A stretch of DNA of 20,124 nt from Paramacrobiotus richtersi (lineage: Eukaryota > Tardigrada > Eutardigrada > Parachela > Macrobiotidae). A program made the position numbers and the translations under genes. Under the pieces are notes generated by a model that was given only the letters and a program-made list of their open reading frames with translations, was not told the DNA's origin and searched no databases. Every line of letters starts with the position of its first letter. Position 1 is the first letter of the stretch. Location: NCBI GenBank assembly GCA_034698045.1, contig JAQGAU010001281.1, positions 1 to 20,124 on the forward strand, given 5' to 3'. Below are positions 1 through 9,790 of this stretch, piece after piece.

Positions 1-470
1 ATCTGATAGATACGAATGGTAGCGATGGAAGTACAGCTAAATGATCCGCAGAAGCGCTGTCAGCACCTTCCACTACAAGAGCTTTGTTAGGAACTTCCCA
101 TGCTCAGTGGTAGTCTGCAACGTCTGTCACAGAGGCGCGGTCAGGAACTACCACCATACGAGCTGCGCTCTCCGTAACTCCCACGCAGGTGTACTGTTGA
201 TCAATCGCACTGACCATGTTCTCTGTCGACATAGCAAAAAGTAATTTTGGGAGATAATAAAACATCGCCGAAACGCAACGACGCTAGCGTCCGCACAAAG
301 GAACCGAAGATGACAGGTCTCGTACGCGGCACGTTGAAGTGATCTACAAAAGGTCCTCAATTGTTTTACATTTGCGCGGGCTCAGGTAAAGCGACTAACG
401 ATGTGTAATACTTGCTAATGTTTGGATATTTATATTTACTTATATCCAAAGAGTACTGCGGCTATGCTTC
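1..470. other. No supported gene at left edge
   Basis: Both strands carry open frames of about 70 codons (41-244 plus, 148-360 minus), but they overlap each other, are Cys-rich without a motif, and are of a length expected by chance. By position this would be the body of a further minus-strand gene downstream of family copy A, but I cannot support one. Confidence 0.4.
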
Positions 471-960
471 GTGCTTTATTCTGTCATTATCTTGACCAGA
501 TCCGTTCCGTACTGAAACTGCATTACGACAGTCGCAAGACTATCGTTTGCTAATTTCGTACGGAAAGTTTCTTCATATCAGTGAAGCCCTCGTTAAGGTT
601 GTGCTACCGTTTATTCGATCCTGAATTAAGTTAAAGAATGCACCCGTGCGAAACTTTCGCTCGAGTGCTTGTTTAACCGTAAGCTTTAATAAGCAACGGA
701 TTTGCCCTGATAAATTCTGTTGTCTGCCTTCTTCGTATAACTAATAAATACAAATCGTGGTAATTGTGATCCCTGAGACAATAGCGATAACGGGATAACA
801 CGATAACGAACTCTAAAGACGTTTAAATTTGGTTTACATTGACGTTTTGGCAAGTAGGTACTGCGAGTAACACGCAGTGCGGTATACTGGGAGAACGTAA
901 AACAGTGCAACGAAATTCTTCTCATTAACTATACAGCAGGCACTATGCACTGCGGAGTAC
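421..960 (-). repeat. Family copy A, diverged
   Basis: This is the most diverged of the long copies of the window's five-copy family. It aligns with copies B and E over about 500 bp, with many small length differences. The 61-nt core at 505-565 keeps its exact length. On the minus strand it reads on to about 476, with residues close to TKLANDSLATVVMQFQ. A second open segment at 673-822 (minus) contains VIVLSRY and, later, HNYHD and TTEFIR; copy B has the matching VIVYH, HNYHN and GQFIK in the same order, so protein-level similarity covers more than the core. No known domain is recognised. The copy looks broken, and its age appears greater than that of B and E. Confidence 0.65.
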
Positions 961-2740
961 TGTGGAATGAAAACCGTTGTACTATATTCGTAATCACTTA
1001 TTATTTAATAACAGTCTGGTTCGTGAACGCGTGCCTATCCTATGCTTTCTGCAGAGAGACTAACGGTTGCTAAAGATGATTAGAGAACGAAGTTGCTACG
1101 GAACGGTGACGACACACTCACAAACACTTCACTTTCGAACTAGCGTAAGTTTAGCTATAAACGCTTGTCGACGTGGCGAACCGTTACACCCAACGAAAGT
1201 TGCATTGGTTTGGTAACTTATGCTCGCAGCATTGTTCAGCACGTTTGTGTTACATTTTCATATACAGGAAGAGTATCCAGCACCTACTCGAAGATGCAAG
1301 CTCCCAGTGAACATATCATGAACTTTTCTAACCTGCCCTGCATTTTTCCGAGAGTTTTGTCTGAATTCCAGAAATTTCTATATTTTATTCTGCTTCACGC
1401 CAGTCACGAACATATTCTCAATTCAGCGTCGACCACACAATTGGCACATACATTGTTTCCGTGGAGGGTGTACTGAAGTCTAAAAATGGACGGATTACAA
1501 CTACGTTGCATTCCGGTTTATACCGCGCATAGTCGAAAATAGTTGTTGGCCCGAGATGCAGTGAAACAGCTACCATTAGAGAAAATTCTCTGGGAACGTG
1601 ATGCGCCATACTATACCCTGGCATCGCTTAGTTTCAGTGAAGGTATGACTGTACTGACACAGCATAACTGGATTTTCGCAGTTTTATATGAGATTCCTTA
1701 ATGAAAGGTAGGCTAGGTGGGTTTTGGCTACCTTTCCACTTCAGTACACGTCCGTGTAAGAAATTGAACAAAGCGTTTAGTCAGATAATTTCTTCGATCA
1801 TGCGCGTGGTCCCGAAATTATTCATGATTATGAGCCATACTACGTATTCAAGATGCAATGGAAGTTAAGATTTTGGGCAACCGTCGGAGTTTATAACCAT
1901 GGGATATGTTGGGATCATTTGCGTTTCTTTTCCGGAGGTTGATAAGGAAGATTTTGCTGTTCGCATTCTTCGATTTGCATGTGTAACCTTTCTAAATTTT
2001 GCGTGCCCTCAGCGAATCGGCTGGCGTAATACAGGCGGTACAATACTGCTGCAAATTCAACGTTTGGGAATTTCCGTCAGCTGCTGGAAGTTGCTCGGTC
2101 GGTACTCTAAACAAGCATGTTATTGTTTTGGTATTTGTGTAAACCAGTCTAACTTGGCTAAATCCGTCAGTGGCGATTTGGAGAATAATTTTCGCAAGCT
2201 TTTGTACAAAGCTCCAGAATGGTCCATTTGAAGACTTTTCTTTAATATTCCGAGCAAAAACTCGTGGCTCCTGCGCACATCTAGCGCTGTAAAGATGGCT
2301 GTATCATGTATGACGGCAGCTGGATAAATGCGATCGTACTATGACTTTATTCCGGCCGACTCATCATTCATTTATAACGTTCGTAGTGTCATTGCATCAC
2401 CTAGTCTGTCATTCCTATTATTCGATTACAATTATGCCCGGAATAAGATGGGCTGATGCAACCGCAGATTCTCCGCTGCGCTGTTGCTTCCAGCGCAGAG
2501 CGAACGACTGCTTCGGATCCGCTCTGACGTGTATGCGTAGAAACACGCTCCCCTTTGCCTTTGAGGGAATGCCCGCCGTGGTATACGCATGCGTAATGGA
2601 TCTTTTTGTATCATAGAGCATTGTAGAGTTCGTGGTTGTTGTCGAGAGCTTCGAATTTTGTGACGACGAAGGTTAGGTAAGTGGCTGCCTAATTATTAAT
2701 ATCCCTTGACACCTTTTTCGAATGCTTCGAAGCTCCCATA
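960..2740. other. Stretch without a supported gene
   Basis: Plus-strand open frames of 91-110 codons (1165-1476, 1899-2231, 2341-2616) have no recognisable motif, and no convincing splice partners were found. Positions about 1080-1215 align loosely with 4575-4690 downstream of copy B, so the left part belongs to the same duplicated unit. Around 2473-2500 there is a short GC-rich inverted repeat (arms CTGCGCTG and CAGCGCAG). Confidence 0.45.
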
Positions 2741-2923
2741 TTATTGCTGCAAATCTTCATCTTCACTTTCAAGAGTGGGAAGTACGACAGGGATTATTTC
2801 CGTCATAGCGCAGAGATGATTATTACAGTAGATATAGTTCAATATAAACAGGCAACAATATGCATATTTTTGCATATGTTTTAATCGTTTCGATCTCACA
2901 TGCATCATCGGGTCCTTGCACAA
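2741..2923 (-). CDS. Possible 3' exon with acidic C-terminus
   Basis: An open frame runs to a stop at 2741-2743 and ends in an acidic tail (LESEDEDLQQ). It lies just downstream, on the same strand, of the multi-exon candidate at 2959-3640 and could be its last exon. However, I see no good acceptor AG directly before the protein-like part. An alternative overlapping frame near 2840-2950 reads LGDTDDIVLVIVQGPDDA, which also looks coding. Which frame is used, and whether either is, is not settled. Confidence 0.25.
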   Translation of the reverse strand: MCKDPMMHVRSKRLKHMQKYAYCCLFILNYIYCNNHLCAMTEIIPVVLPTLESEDEDLQQ

Positions 2924-2958
2924 TAACTAGCACAATGTCGTCAGTGTCACCAAGCTTT

Positions 2959-3640
2959 CTATCCTATTATGGGACTGTTCGGTTGGTCCGCAAGCTTGGG
3001 ATGAATCACGACGGCTTTATGGAAGGCGATGGTCACGTTCCCCTTTGGTCCGATAAGCTCATTTGCCTGCTTTCGCCCTGGTCGTCTGGGATATCGTGTT
3101 AGTGTCTCGTTTTCGATTACTGTACTTTGACTGTACTTGGCGTTGTCGTGCTACAGAGGGCCACAGTGACATGTTCGACGGGTCCACACGACAGTTCGGC
3201 CATTAACGTCTGCACTAGTGATACGTCTTCCATCCGGGACAACAGGATGTCGGTTGTTTTCAAGGCTCGAATAATGCCCATACCATTTGTCTGGATAATT
3301 GATTTCCTGAACCCATAGAACGTTCTGATGGCTTCTGTTGGGTTTTGTGGTATGTCGTCCAGCTGCAGTAGCGCTGAGATGTTGGTGAGTCTCCTGGATC
3401 TTGGACCACGCTTCTGAGCATTGCTGGTGACATATACTCGGACTGTGCCGCGAAAACAAGTAATATCACGGGAGCATGTGGCACTTTGTTGCATTTGGAC
3501 AAAAATCGCCGACAGCAGATTCTGCCTTTGTCCCAGCTTTCTCACCTGAACGTTTTGCGCCAACACTAAAAGCAGATGCATGGCTGTGCGCTAACGCTGC
3601 ATGGATGCACTCCGTCGCTTTCGTGCCTGATTTGCCTAAT
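2959..3640 (-). CDS. Unrecognised multi-exon gene candidate
   Basis: The longest minus-strand open frame here (3117-3581, 154 codons) is the core. Its second half is protein-like: ALLQLDDIPQNPTEAIRTFY, then IIRALKTTDILLSRMEDVSL. A 35-bp intron (3120-3086: donor GTAATC, branch-like CTAAC, acceptor TATCCCAG) would join it to an exon reading ANELIGPKGNVTIAFHKAVV. Upstream, an exon reading ATECIHAALAHSH could enter through a 103-bp intron with donor AG|GTGAGA and acceptor GGCACAG. Alternatively the ATG at 3579-3581 starts a short hydrophobic stretch (MHLLLVLA). No known family is recognised. The start and 3' end are uncertain; the gene lies between family copies A and B. Confidence 0.4.
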
Positions 3641-3744
3641 TATATGTAAACAGCTTTCGGCTGATCTCACAATATCTCATCCTTCACGCCAATGTCGTGT
3701 TCTTGTATATTATACTTTAACATAATACAGCGAAGATGAAAACA

Positions 3745-3890
3745 AAGGTTACTCACATAACTGCATGTTTGCTAGACACAGACATCACCATAATCGCTAA
3801 GGCACATTTGGGCTTCAGGTTAAACCAATATCTCCAGAATACGAGAAGGTCATTCACTACACCATGGATTACGCAGCCAGACCTGTTCGC
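3745..3890 (-). other. Open minus-strand segment next to copy B
   Basis: A minus-strand open frame contains VVNDLLVFWRYWFNLK and ends at a consensus donor AT|GTGAGTAACC near 3745. It could be an exon upstream of the 2959-3640 candidate. The aromatic-rich composition is odd and no domain is recognised. An open stretch of this length also arises by chance. Confidence 0.2.
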
Positions 3891-3904
3891 TTGGTCTCCA
3901 AGTG

Positions 3905-4440
3905 CACAAGAAAGAGCTGATAGTCGTATTTCTATGTGTCGATTTTACTGTTGTTCAGTATTTATTAATAGTCTCACGGCAATACTTCGTGCTTTATTGT
4001 GCCATTATCTTGCCCAGATCGTTCCGTGCTGAAACTGCATTTCGACAGCCGCAGGACTGTCGTTTGCCAGATTCGTTCGGAAAGATTCTGCATTGCATCC
4101 CACTGGAGCGTTCGTTAAGATGATGCTACGTTTATCCCCATTAACAAATTAGACTGGACTAAAGCAGGCCAGCTGGCCCAGTTTGGGTTCTAGTGCTTGT
4201 TTAAAAGTGAGGTTTGATAAGGACAGGTGCTTTTCTTGATAAATTGTCCGGTTTTCTTGTCGAATAAATTCGAGTTGTGGTAGTTGTGACTTGTGAGCCT
4301 TTTGGCAACAGTAACGTGGTAAACGATAACGGGCTAGAACGACGTTTAAATTTAGTGCAGACTAGCTTTCTGGCACGTACTGCAAGTTACGCGTAGTCCG
4401 CACTGTAGATTGCAATTACAGCAGTGACGTTAATTTTTTC
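3905..4440 (-). repeat. Family copy B
   Basis: About 530 bp aligns with copy E (18440-18970) at roughly 85% by eye. The similarity begins sharply at an ACAAGAAAGAGCTGATAG sequence and fades after a GCAATTACAGCA sequence. The 61-nt core is at 4022-4082. On the minus strand, 4005-4229 corresponds to the open frame of copy E, with residues such as ALEPKLGQLACF, KRSIILTNAPVGCNAESF and RTNLANDSPAAVEMQFQ. The order and spacing of conserved words match E. I see no terminal repeats, target duplications, reverse transcriptase, integrase or transposase motif. The copy looks broken. Confidence 0.7.
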
Positions 4441-4859
4441 ATATTCTCATGATAACCTACCTGGAGCCTATGATCCAACGGGTTACTTACCAGTTGTTAC
4501 GTAGATACGTACGTACGCGCTGCTGCAAACGGTACATTTATCAAAATAATAGTACTGTGATCATTATTCGAGAAAGAGGCTGCTAGGGAACATTAGATGT
4601 ACAGTACCAAGCACATTTGAAATAAACTGGCTGCAGCTGCAACCGCTTGCAGATGTCGCGAACCTTTTCTTCAACAAACGGTGCATGCACTCTTCTTTTT
4701 AGGAAAGCATTTTTCAGCGTGATTCTGCAACATCTCAACACAGGAAAAAAAATTCCAGTATTTTCTCGAGGATTTGTTGTTCCACCAGTGTTTGGGGGGA
4801 ATATTATTGCTCTAGTGAATACTATCGTAAACTTTTTTTTACCTGAATCATAACTTGAT

Positions 4860-5030
4860 GATCATTGATCGGCACTTTCCCGAATGTTTTCGGGTGCGTG
4901 GTTGACGTTGTGCTAATGTAAATCAGCGGAGTGTTGATGAATGATCCTTGTTTATCTCTTAAACTGGAAAATTAATAGACTAGACAAACGGTAAGTGATT
5001 AATCACATTCAGTTTATATATGCAACTTTG
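4860..5030. repeat. Downstream shared block, copy B
   Basis: This block aligns with 15400-15550 (copy D) and in part 10940-11040 (copy C). Shared words in order are a CCCGAATGTTTTCGG-like segment, an AAATCAGCGGAGTG-like segment, TTGTTTATC, and GGTAAGTGATTAATCACATTC. The last contains an imperfect palindrome and, on the plus strand, a donor-like GGTAAGT. It lies about 850 bp from the 61-nt core of copy B. Function unknown; it shows that the duplicated unit is longer than the B/E repeat. Confidence 0.5.
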
Positions 5031-5823
5031 GACCTTTATTTGCAATAATATTGCTCCTGTAACGTTAACCAGAGTTTAAATCTTTGTTCCGCGTGAGTCA
5101 TCGCATATGTCCAGCGCTAATATTTGGTGTTTATAATGAAGTGTACCTAAAACATATATATGTTATATTACTCGTATATTCCTGAAAATTAGTGGCCGGA
5201 AATCGACACTTATTACTAATGACAAGCCTTCGGTAATGAATTTACAGCATGTGTCCGGCAATATACTTTAGCCTTTCTCAATAACTTTTACCCGCTAAAA
5301 ATATTGTCTTCGTGCGAGTCTGATTATATCACTCGAGGCATTCTGACATGTAGGTGTTATAAGTAGGTCTAAGAAGCTGAGAATATCAGACGCCCGATTC
5401 GCGCCAATCGACTGTAATTCTAATGAATCATGATAGCACTCTCGTCGCTGGGAAGTCAGCGTGATCAGCGGTGCTCAATATTAACAACAAATATTTTATA
5501 ATTCTAACTGTTGCGGCCCATATTTCAGGATGCTACGAAAAACAGTCATGGCAGCGCTAGATACCTGAACAAAATTTCATATTAATCATTCGTTAACTTT
5601 TACGCTGTTTATCGTGATATATAAAACTTTGGCAAAATATGATTCTCTGATACGAATACGAAAAACGAATATACTCTGATATGTACAGGCAGAATAGCCA
5701 AAATAAATTGTCTTATACAGTACATATGGATGGTACATAGGGTATGCGCGTCCACTTCATCGGATAATACATCTGATGCATTATCCCAGGAAACGTTTCG
5801 AAGCGCCTGCCGCACCGATCGTC
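5030..5823. other. AT-richer intergenic stretch
   Basis: No supported gene. The right end is the 3' flank of the minus-strand gene at 5824-7124. A minus-strand open frame at 5609-5815 (ALRNVSWDNASDVLSDEVDA) looks partly coding and could be an alternative last exon of that gene through a donor GT a few codons before its stop. I see no clear minus-strand AATAAA close to the stop. Confidence 0.4.
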
Positions 5824-7124
5824 TCAGGTGCGACCGTGCAGGCTTCTGACGCGTTTATAGCCACTGCGGTATTTCACTTCCACAAACCGGCCACTCGTGC
5901 CATGCTTAATGGAGTATTCCTCAGGCGATTCAGTCTCAGAATCCTTTTTCAGAAATGCAGATGCCTGATTTCTCTGATCTACTTCGTTACTGGGGTCACT
6001 TTCGCTATCGGAACCACTGCTTTCAGAATCCGAAAAGGTCAGACTGTCGTACGGCTAAATATCAACAATATATACTGACGTCAGTTAACACCAAAAGCCT
6101 CTAAAGTTTCTAAGACTTACTGCATCTGAGTCGGAATCCGGTTCGCTTTGAGCCGTTCCTATTGTACGGCAATCAATTGACCGACGCCACTGTCGCACAC
6201 GACGATCCCTAACCTGAAAGGCGATTTGTGCATCAAATTACCGTTGCAGTTCACGATAATAGAAGATCCATACCCGGTTTGCAATGGTTTCGTCCTCTTC
6301 AGTAGACTCACGTCTACAGCGGACGCCAGGTCTTGCCGGCCGCCGCTGACCCATCTCATGGGGTCTCTGCGACACCTTGCGTGGACCATGTTCTTGCCGC
6401 CGGACGCGTGCGGGCTGCTAAATCGTCTTTAACGCCCTCCCTATCGGGGCTGACACTGGTACTTCTACAACATCCGGCAAAGGCGTTCTTCCCGCTGATC
6501 TAGCGGGAACGTCGATCGAGATGCTCCGGAAAGAGCTAGCTGCCGCAATGCTACCAGACCTAGACACTTCGGAAGGGAACACTTACCGATGCCCGCTGGC
6601 AATTGGTAAAGATGGCGGAAGCCCGTTCGACAGCACCAGATCCTCACCGTGTCTGTAACATGTCGTAGTTTGTGAAACTAAACGAAAGTGGACGAGATTG
6701 CTTACCGATGCTGACGCCGCCTGTTCACAATAAAAACCCGACTGCTTGAAGGCAAGGACACCGCCGATGGCAGAATGATTGTTTCGGCTGTTCGCCGTGG
6801 TGGCGGTGGTGACGGCGGCAGCGGAGGAGGAGGCGGTGGAGGCCCGTACATATGTGACATATACGAATAATACCCATGAGGCCGCCCATAAGGAAACGGT
6901 GGCGGTGATGCATACGGGTTGGGTTGATCAGGATGGGATGGAGGGTGCGGAGGGACAAGCGGGACTGACGGCGGGCGTGCGACGCTTGGCGGGGGTGGCA
7001 GGGACGGTGGTGGCGTAGGAGCAGCAGGTGGTGCAGTACTTGGCTGGAGTGGCAAGGACAATGGGAGAACGGCAGTCGGCGGATGGGGTAGCGAAATATC
7101 GTCAACAGACGATATACGGTCCAT
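5824..7124 (-). CDS. Six-exon gene: Pro-rich, Arg-rich, acidic-Ser protein
   Basis: This is the best supported gene model here. Exons (minus): 7124-6706, 6652-6587, 6550-6463, 6417-6274, 6213-6121 and 6054-5824. Introns are 53, 36, 45, 60 and 66 bp. Donors are GTAAGC, GTAAGT, GTACCA, GTATGG and GTAAGT; acceptors end ACAG, GTAG, TTAG, TCAG and TTAG. The exon lengths sum to 1041 nt, 347 codons in one frame. Residues about 15-110 are proline-rich with poly-Pro runs; the middle is Arg-rich; the tail has acidic-Ser runs (DSESSGSDSESD) and ends in a basic segment. No folded domain or signal peptide is recognised; the composition suggests a disordered scaffold or nuclear RNA-related protein. An upstream in-frame ATG at 7146-7148 is possible, but an acceptor-like TCCATAG sits just before the ATG at 7122-7124, so 5' exons may exist. 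Confidence 0.75.
6415..6420 (-). other. NAGNAG tandem splice acceptor
   Basis: The third intron of the Pro-rich gene ends TAGCAG on the minus strand. Splicing at the first AG includes a Gln codon at the start of exon 4; splicing at the second removes it. Both keep the frame. Tandem acceptors of this type are a known source of single-residue isoforms. Confidence 0.5.
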
Positions 7125-8160
7125 TACTATGGACAAAATCAGCTGCATGTATGAATGCGGCTACAGAATTTCAGTGAAACTGCGTATTGTACGGAATTGA
7201 TCCCAAATTCTTGTGAATTGTCAACAAGCCATGATTAGGTACCAAAGCCCTTGCAGTGTTTCTGAATCCCACACTTTACCCGTAAAACAAAAGCAGGAAA
7301 GGTCTTTTTTCCTTTAAAATGTGTAAAAAACCCGTGTCAGGTCACGCCACCAAATACGGGCGCTTGTAGTACTACTTGTAGTGAACAAATTCCGATGCCT
7401 ACTTCGGCTTTGCACATTCAGCTGGAAGGGAATGATCTCACAGAAAAAAGAAAAAAACGCGACAAAGAACGGGCGATTAAACTAACCACACCAAGTATGA
7501 CAAAACCACGAAAGTTCACAACAAAAACAGAAACCAGTTCTCTCAAAACCTTTCGCAGAACAGATTGTTTTTCGTTATGATATTAAAGCACGTTTGTGCT
7601 TGGCAGCCTTTTTTATCCATAATTGTACAAATCGTTTTTTATACATGCGTAGATATGTAGATACCTATACGTACAGTATAGGTATTGATCTATGAGTCAT
7701 AGTTAATCCCATTTCAAACACTTGCGCACTAATTACCAAACTAATCAATCATTGCCATACTTAATCCCTTAATCCCCTTGTTTTCGGAACAAAAGCAGAG
7801 TCGGAACTGCAGACTGCTACTACTTACATGGTCTCTGGCGCTGGTCAGTGTACCGTTTCGAGCGCATGGTCAGTGGGTATCTGCGGAAGTCTCGGTCAGG
7901 AACCCGTTGGTTAGTGACATCTTCGGTAGCGTAGGGTTCATCTTTTGTCCAACCGCTATCTAGAAGAAGTTTAAGGATCATCGGAAATCTTGCACAGCTC
8001 ACCACCATTTTCCCAGGCTGGGTGGTGCAGATTAATTCAGCCTCCGTCCCTCGATCTTTGTTCTTGTGAAAGTAGCACCGTCAGTTCCCCGCCTTTATGT
8101 CAGCCTTTTGCTGACGAATTTTCTGCATAGCCCGGTTCTACTTTCGTGCCTTTCCTGGCA
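7125..8160. other. Intergenic stretch, possible divergent 5' region
   Basis: Only short open frames are seen. 7125-7395 is the upstream region of the Pro-rich gene and could also serve the Lys-rich plus-strand frame at 7395. Around 8002-8030 a CACCACC / GGTGGTG inverted repeat occurs. Nothing else is supported. Confidence 0.4.
7395..7580 (+). CDS. Short Lys-rich open frame
   Basis: A 61-codon ATG-to-stop frame with a strongly basic middle (TEKRKKRDKERAIKL), in an A-rich stretch. It starts about 270 bp from the divergent 5' end of the Pro-rich gene. No family is recognised. A-rich DNA yields Lys/Thr-rich frames easily, so this may not be a gene. Confidence 0.2.
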   Translation: MPTSALHIQLEGNDLTEKRKKRDKERAIKLTTPSMTKPRKFTTKTETSSLKTFRRTDCFSL

Positions 8161-8162
8161 TT

Positions 8163-8326
8163 GTACTGTACGCGATCGTTGAAATGGCACGAAAAATTGC
8201 CCTACCGCATACAACACCCCAGCGGGACTGGCAGCGTGATGAGTGCGCATAGGCAGAGTACGAATATTCGCCGCGCAGGTTACCGAATACACTACTCTGC
8301 GTGCCATTTCAGCGATCGCGTAGTAC
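8163..8326. repeat. Fold-back element with ~27-bp inverted arms
   Basis: The arms at 8163-8191 and 8300-8326 are nearly perfect reverse complements; both contain CGCGATCG followed by GAAATGGCACG. About 108 bp separate them and no coding frame is supported inside. Small size, long inverted arms and no open frame fit a MITE or fold-back insertion. I could not identify a target-site duplication or a related autonomous element in the window. Confidence 0.55.
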
Positions 8327-8477
8327 TAGTGCTCGGTTCTGATTCTGCTTTTTCACAAAGTTCAACATTATGTAGCAGAGGCCAACATTATTATAAAACC
8401 AATGCTAACTAGTGGTCGTTCTGAAAATTAATGCTGACAATGCAAACCTAGTGCGCTCTAAAATTATCTATAAGCAG

Positions 8478-8672
8478 TTACTGTTGAGCAGATCCCCATG
8501 TTGAGCGCGGACGTCCTGGTTCCCGGATATTCAGCTGTTCCAGCTGTGCGGCTGCCTCTGCGGCTGGCTCGGGCACAGGATAGATTTTGATACCCTCCGC
8601 CGCTTCGTCGGCGCAATCGTCACATCCTCGTTTGCGTCGGCATTGGCATGAGCAGCGCCAGCGTTCACAGTG
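8478..8672 (-). CDS. Overlapping open frame, Cys-rich then Ala/Gln-rich
   Basis: A 64-codon open frame without a start Met overlaps the 3' part of the CCHC frame in another register. It begins with many Cys (HCERWRCSCQC, then CDDCADEAAEG) and continues with a composition typical of coding DNA (IYPVPEPAAEAAAQLEQLNI), ending at a stop at 8478-8480. It may be the 3' exon of the same transcript, or the CCHC region may be a relic. I do not join the frames. Confidence 0.35.
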   Translation of the reverse strand, partial: HCERWRCSCQCRRKRGCDDCADEAAEGIKIYPVPEPAAEAAAQLEQLNIREPGRPRSTWGSAQQ

Positions 8673-8830
8673 CTATCATCACGCGGCTCCCGGCGCCAGT
8701 TATTAATGGCAGTGACGTTGTTGGCCTTCTGATGGCAATAACGGGCAAAATGGCCTGAGCGCCCGCACTTCTGACAGCTTCGGTACCGTGGGCGGAGCCG
8801 TATACGTAAATACCTATAGCTAGTACCTTT
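8531..8830 (-). CDS. CCHC zinc-knuckle frame
   Basis: A 99-codon open frame begins after a stop at 8831-8833. Residues 19-32 form a complete zinc knuckle, CQKCGRSGHFARYC (C-x2-C-x4-H-x4-C), preceded by a basic stretch (YRYLRIRLRPRYRS). A later basic cluster KRRR is present. CCHC knuckles bind single-stranded nucleic acid; they occur in host RNA-binding and splicing proteins and in Gag nucleocapsids of LTR elements. No protease, reverse transcriptase or integrase frame lies nearby, which mildly favours a host exon, but a Gag fossil cannot be excluded. The frame lacks an early Met, so it would be an internal exon; acceptor-like AG sites precede it. It lies upstream of the Pro-rich gene on the same strand. 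Confidence 0.5.
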   Translation of the reverse strand, partial: KGTSYRYLRIRLRPRYRSCQKCGRSGHFARYCHQKANNVTAINNWRREPRDDSTVNAGAAHANADANEDVTIAPTKRRRVSKSILCPSQPQRQPHSWNS

Positions 8831-8839
8831 CTAGAACCT

Positions 8840-9410
8840 ATGGTGTTTTTTACGATCGGTCGGTTAGCGCAACCAGTCGGTCGGTTAGCAGCACCATGTA
8901 TTACGAAGGCAGTAGCTACTGAATTCCATGTATCGTGAACCCGTAAGTAAGCTGGAAGCAACTAAAAAGTAGAGCCAGTGAGAATCGTGTCTACAGAAAC
9001 ACGGAAACTGGAACAGTTGCTGGAGCAGTTTCAAGTAACGTTAGGAAACAGACTAGACCCTTGTGTACGATCCAGAACGAATCTGCACGATATATGTTCC
9101 ACATCCTTGCTGAGCCATGCGCTTTACATCTTCCTTCCTGTTAATGCTAACTGCGAAAATGATCTTTTTAAGCTACGCATCCATATATTCTTGCCAAGTC
9201 CGCAATTTCACTCCGGTTGTTGTTCCGCTGAGCGAAAAAGTGTCTTGCACCTCCTCCACTAAAAAAACATGCTAAATACCATTGATAACTTATTATATTT
9301 TGCTTGCCGTTATTCTGGTACATTTGGCGTAGCGCGCGAAAAAAGGACTGGTAATTATCATTCTACGTGTTGATGTTTACCTTAGCTTATTATTGGGAGT
9401 CTTCCGCTAA
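8840..9410. other. Stretch without a supported gene
   Basis: Two 13-bp copies of TCGGTCGGTTAGC (8856-8868 and 8877-8889) lie 21 bp apart. A plus-strand frame at 8978-9262 has no recognised motif. Nothing further is supported. Confidence 0.35.
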
Positions 9411-9414
9411 CACT

Positions 9415-9715
9415 TCATGTGCATTCTGCATGCCATTGCCTTAACCAGAACCGTTCTGTGCTGAAATTGCATTTCGATAGTCGCAAGGCTATCATTTGCG
9501 AATTTCGTACCGAAAGATTCTCCATCCCACACAGGTTAACCATTCGTTAAGGAGATCCCGTGTTTACTTCCGGTACGGATTTCTTATGAAATAATTTTTC
9601 TAACGATTAGAGAACAGAACTTAATGAAGCACGCTTACCCAGTTTATGCTCAAATCTCTGCTTAGCGTGAGATTTGATGTGAAACGGAATTCTTCGTAAT
9701 AGACCGAAGCAGAGC
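9415..9715 (-). repeat. Family copy C, diverged
   Basis: The 61-nt core is at 9454-9514. Read on the minus strand in the same register as the other copies it contains ESFGTKFANDSLATIEMQFQ. Upstream residues (NEWLTCVDGE) align with the GCNAES words of copies B and E. Flanks align with B only patchily (for example a CCCAGTTTATG segment). It looks old and broken; a core this well kept inside diverged flanks stands out. Confidence 0.6.
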
Positions 9716-9767
9716 GAAGGTTCTTTATACTCGGCTCAAATGGATTTCGATGTCTCTCCGTCCTTTT

Positions 9768-9790
9768 GTCGGTCGATCGGTCGGTCGGTC
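9768..9790. repeat. GGTC-type short tandem repeat
   Basis: Imperfect tandem GGTC / GATC units form a short tract directly before the AT-rich stretch. The same GGTCGGT word occurs near 8856-8889. Confidence 0.5.

Noticed and set aside
55-160. Possible repeat of the CTCAGTGG..GCGGTCAGGAAC segment with 7860-7910
   Set aside because: Only short words match and the spacing differs; not distinguishable from chance.
505-565. RNA secondary structure in the 61-nt core (outer TTCCGTAC/GTACGGAA stem, inner GACAGTC-GCAA-GACTGTC hairpin)
   Set aside because: Some changes are compensatory (copy C inner stem, copy D outer stem), but others break pairs, and the codon register on the minus strand explains the pattern of differences better. 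A structural role is not excluded.
1165-2616. Plus-strand open frames of 91-110 codons as genes
   Set aside because: Lengths are within chance expectation for 20 kb at this base composition, and none has a motif, consistent splice sites or conserved copies.
3905-4440. LTR-type element for copies B and E
   Set aside because: No paired terminal repeats, primer-binding site, polypurine tract, protease, reverse transcriptase or integrase frames are seen, and ends of TG..CA type with target duplications could not be found.
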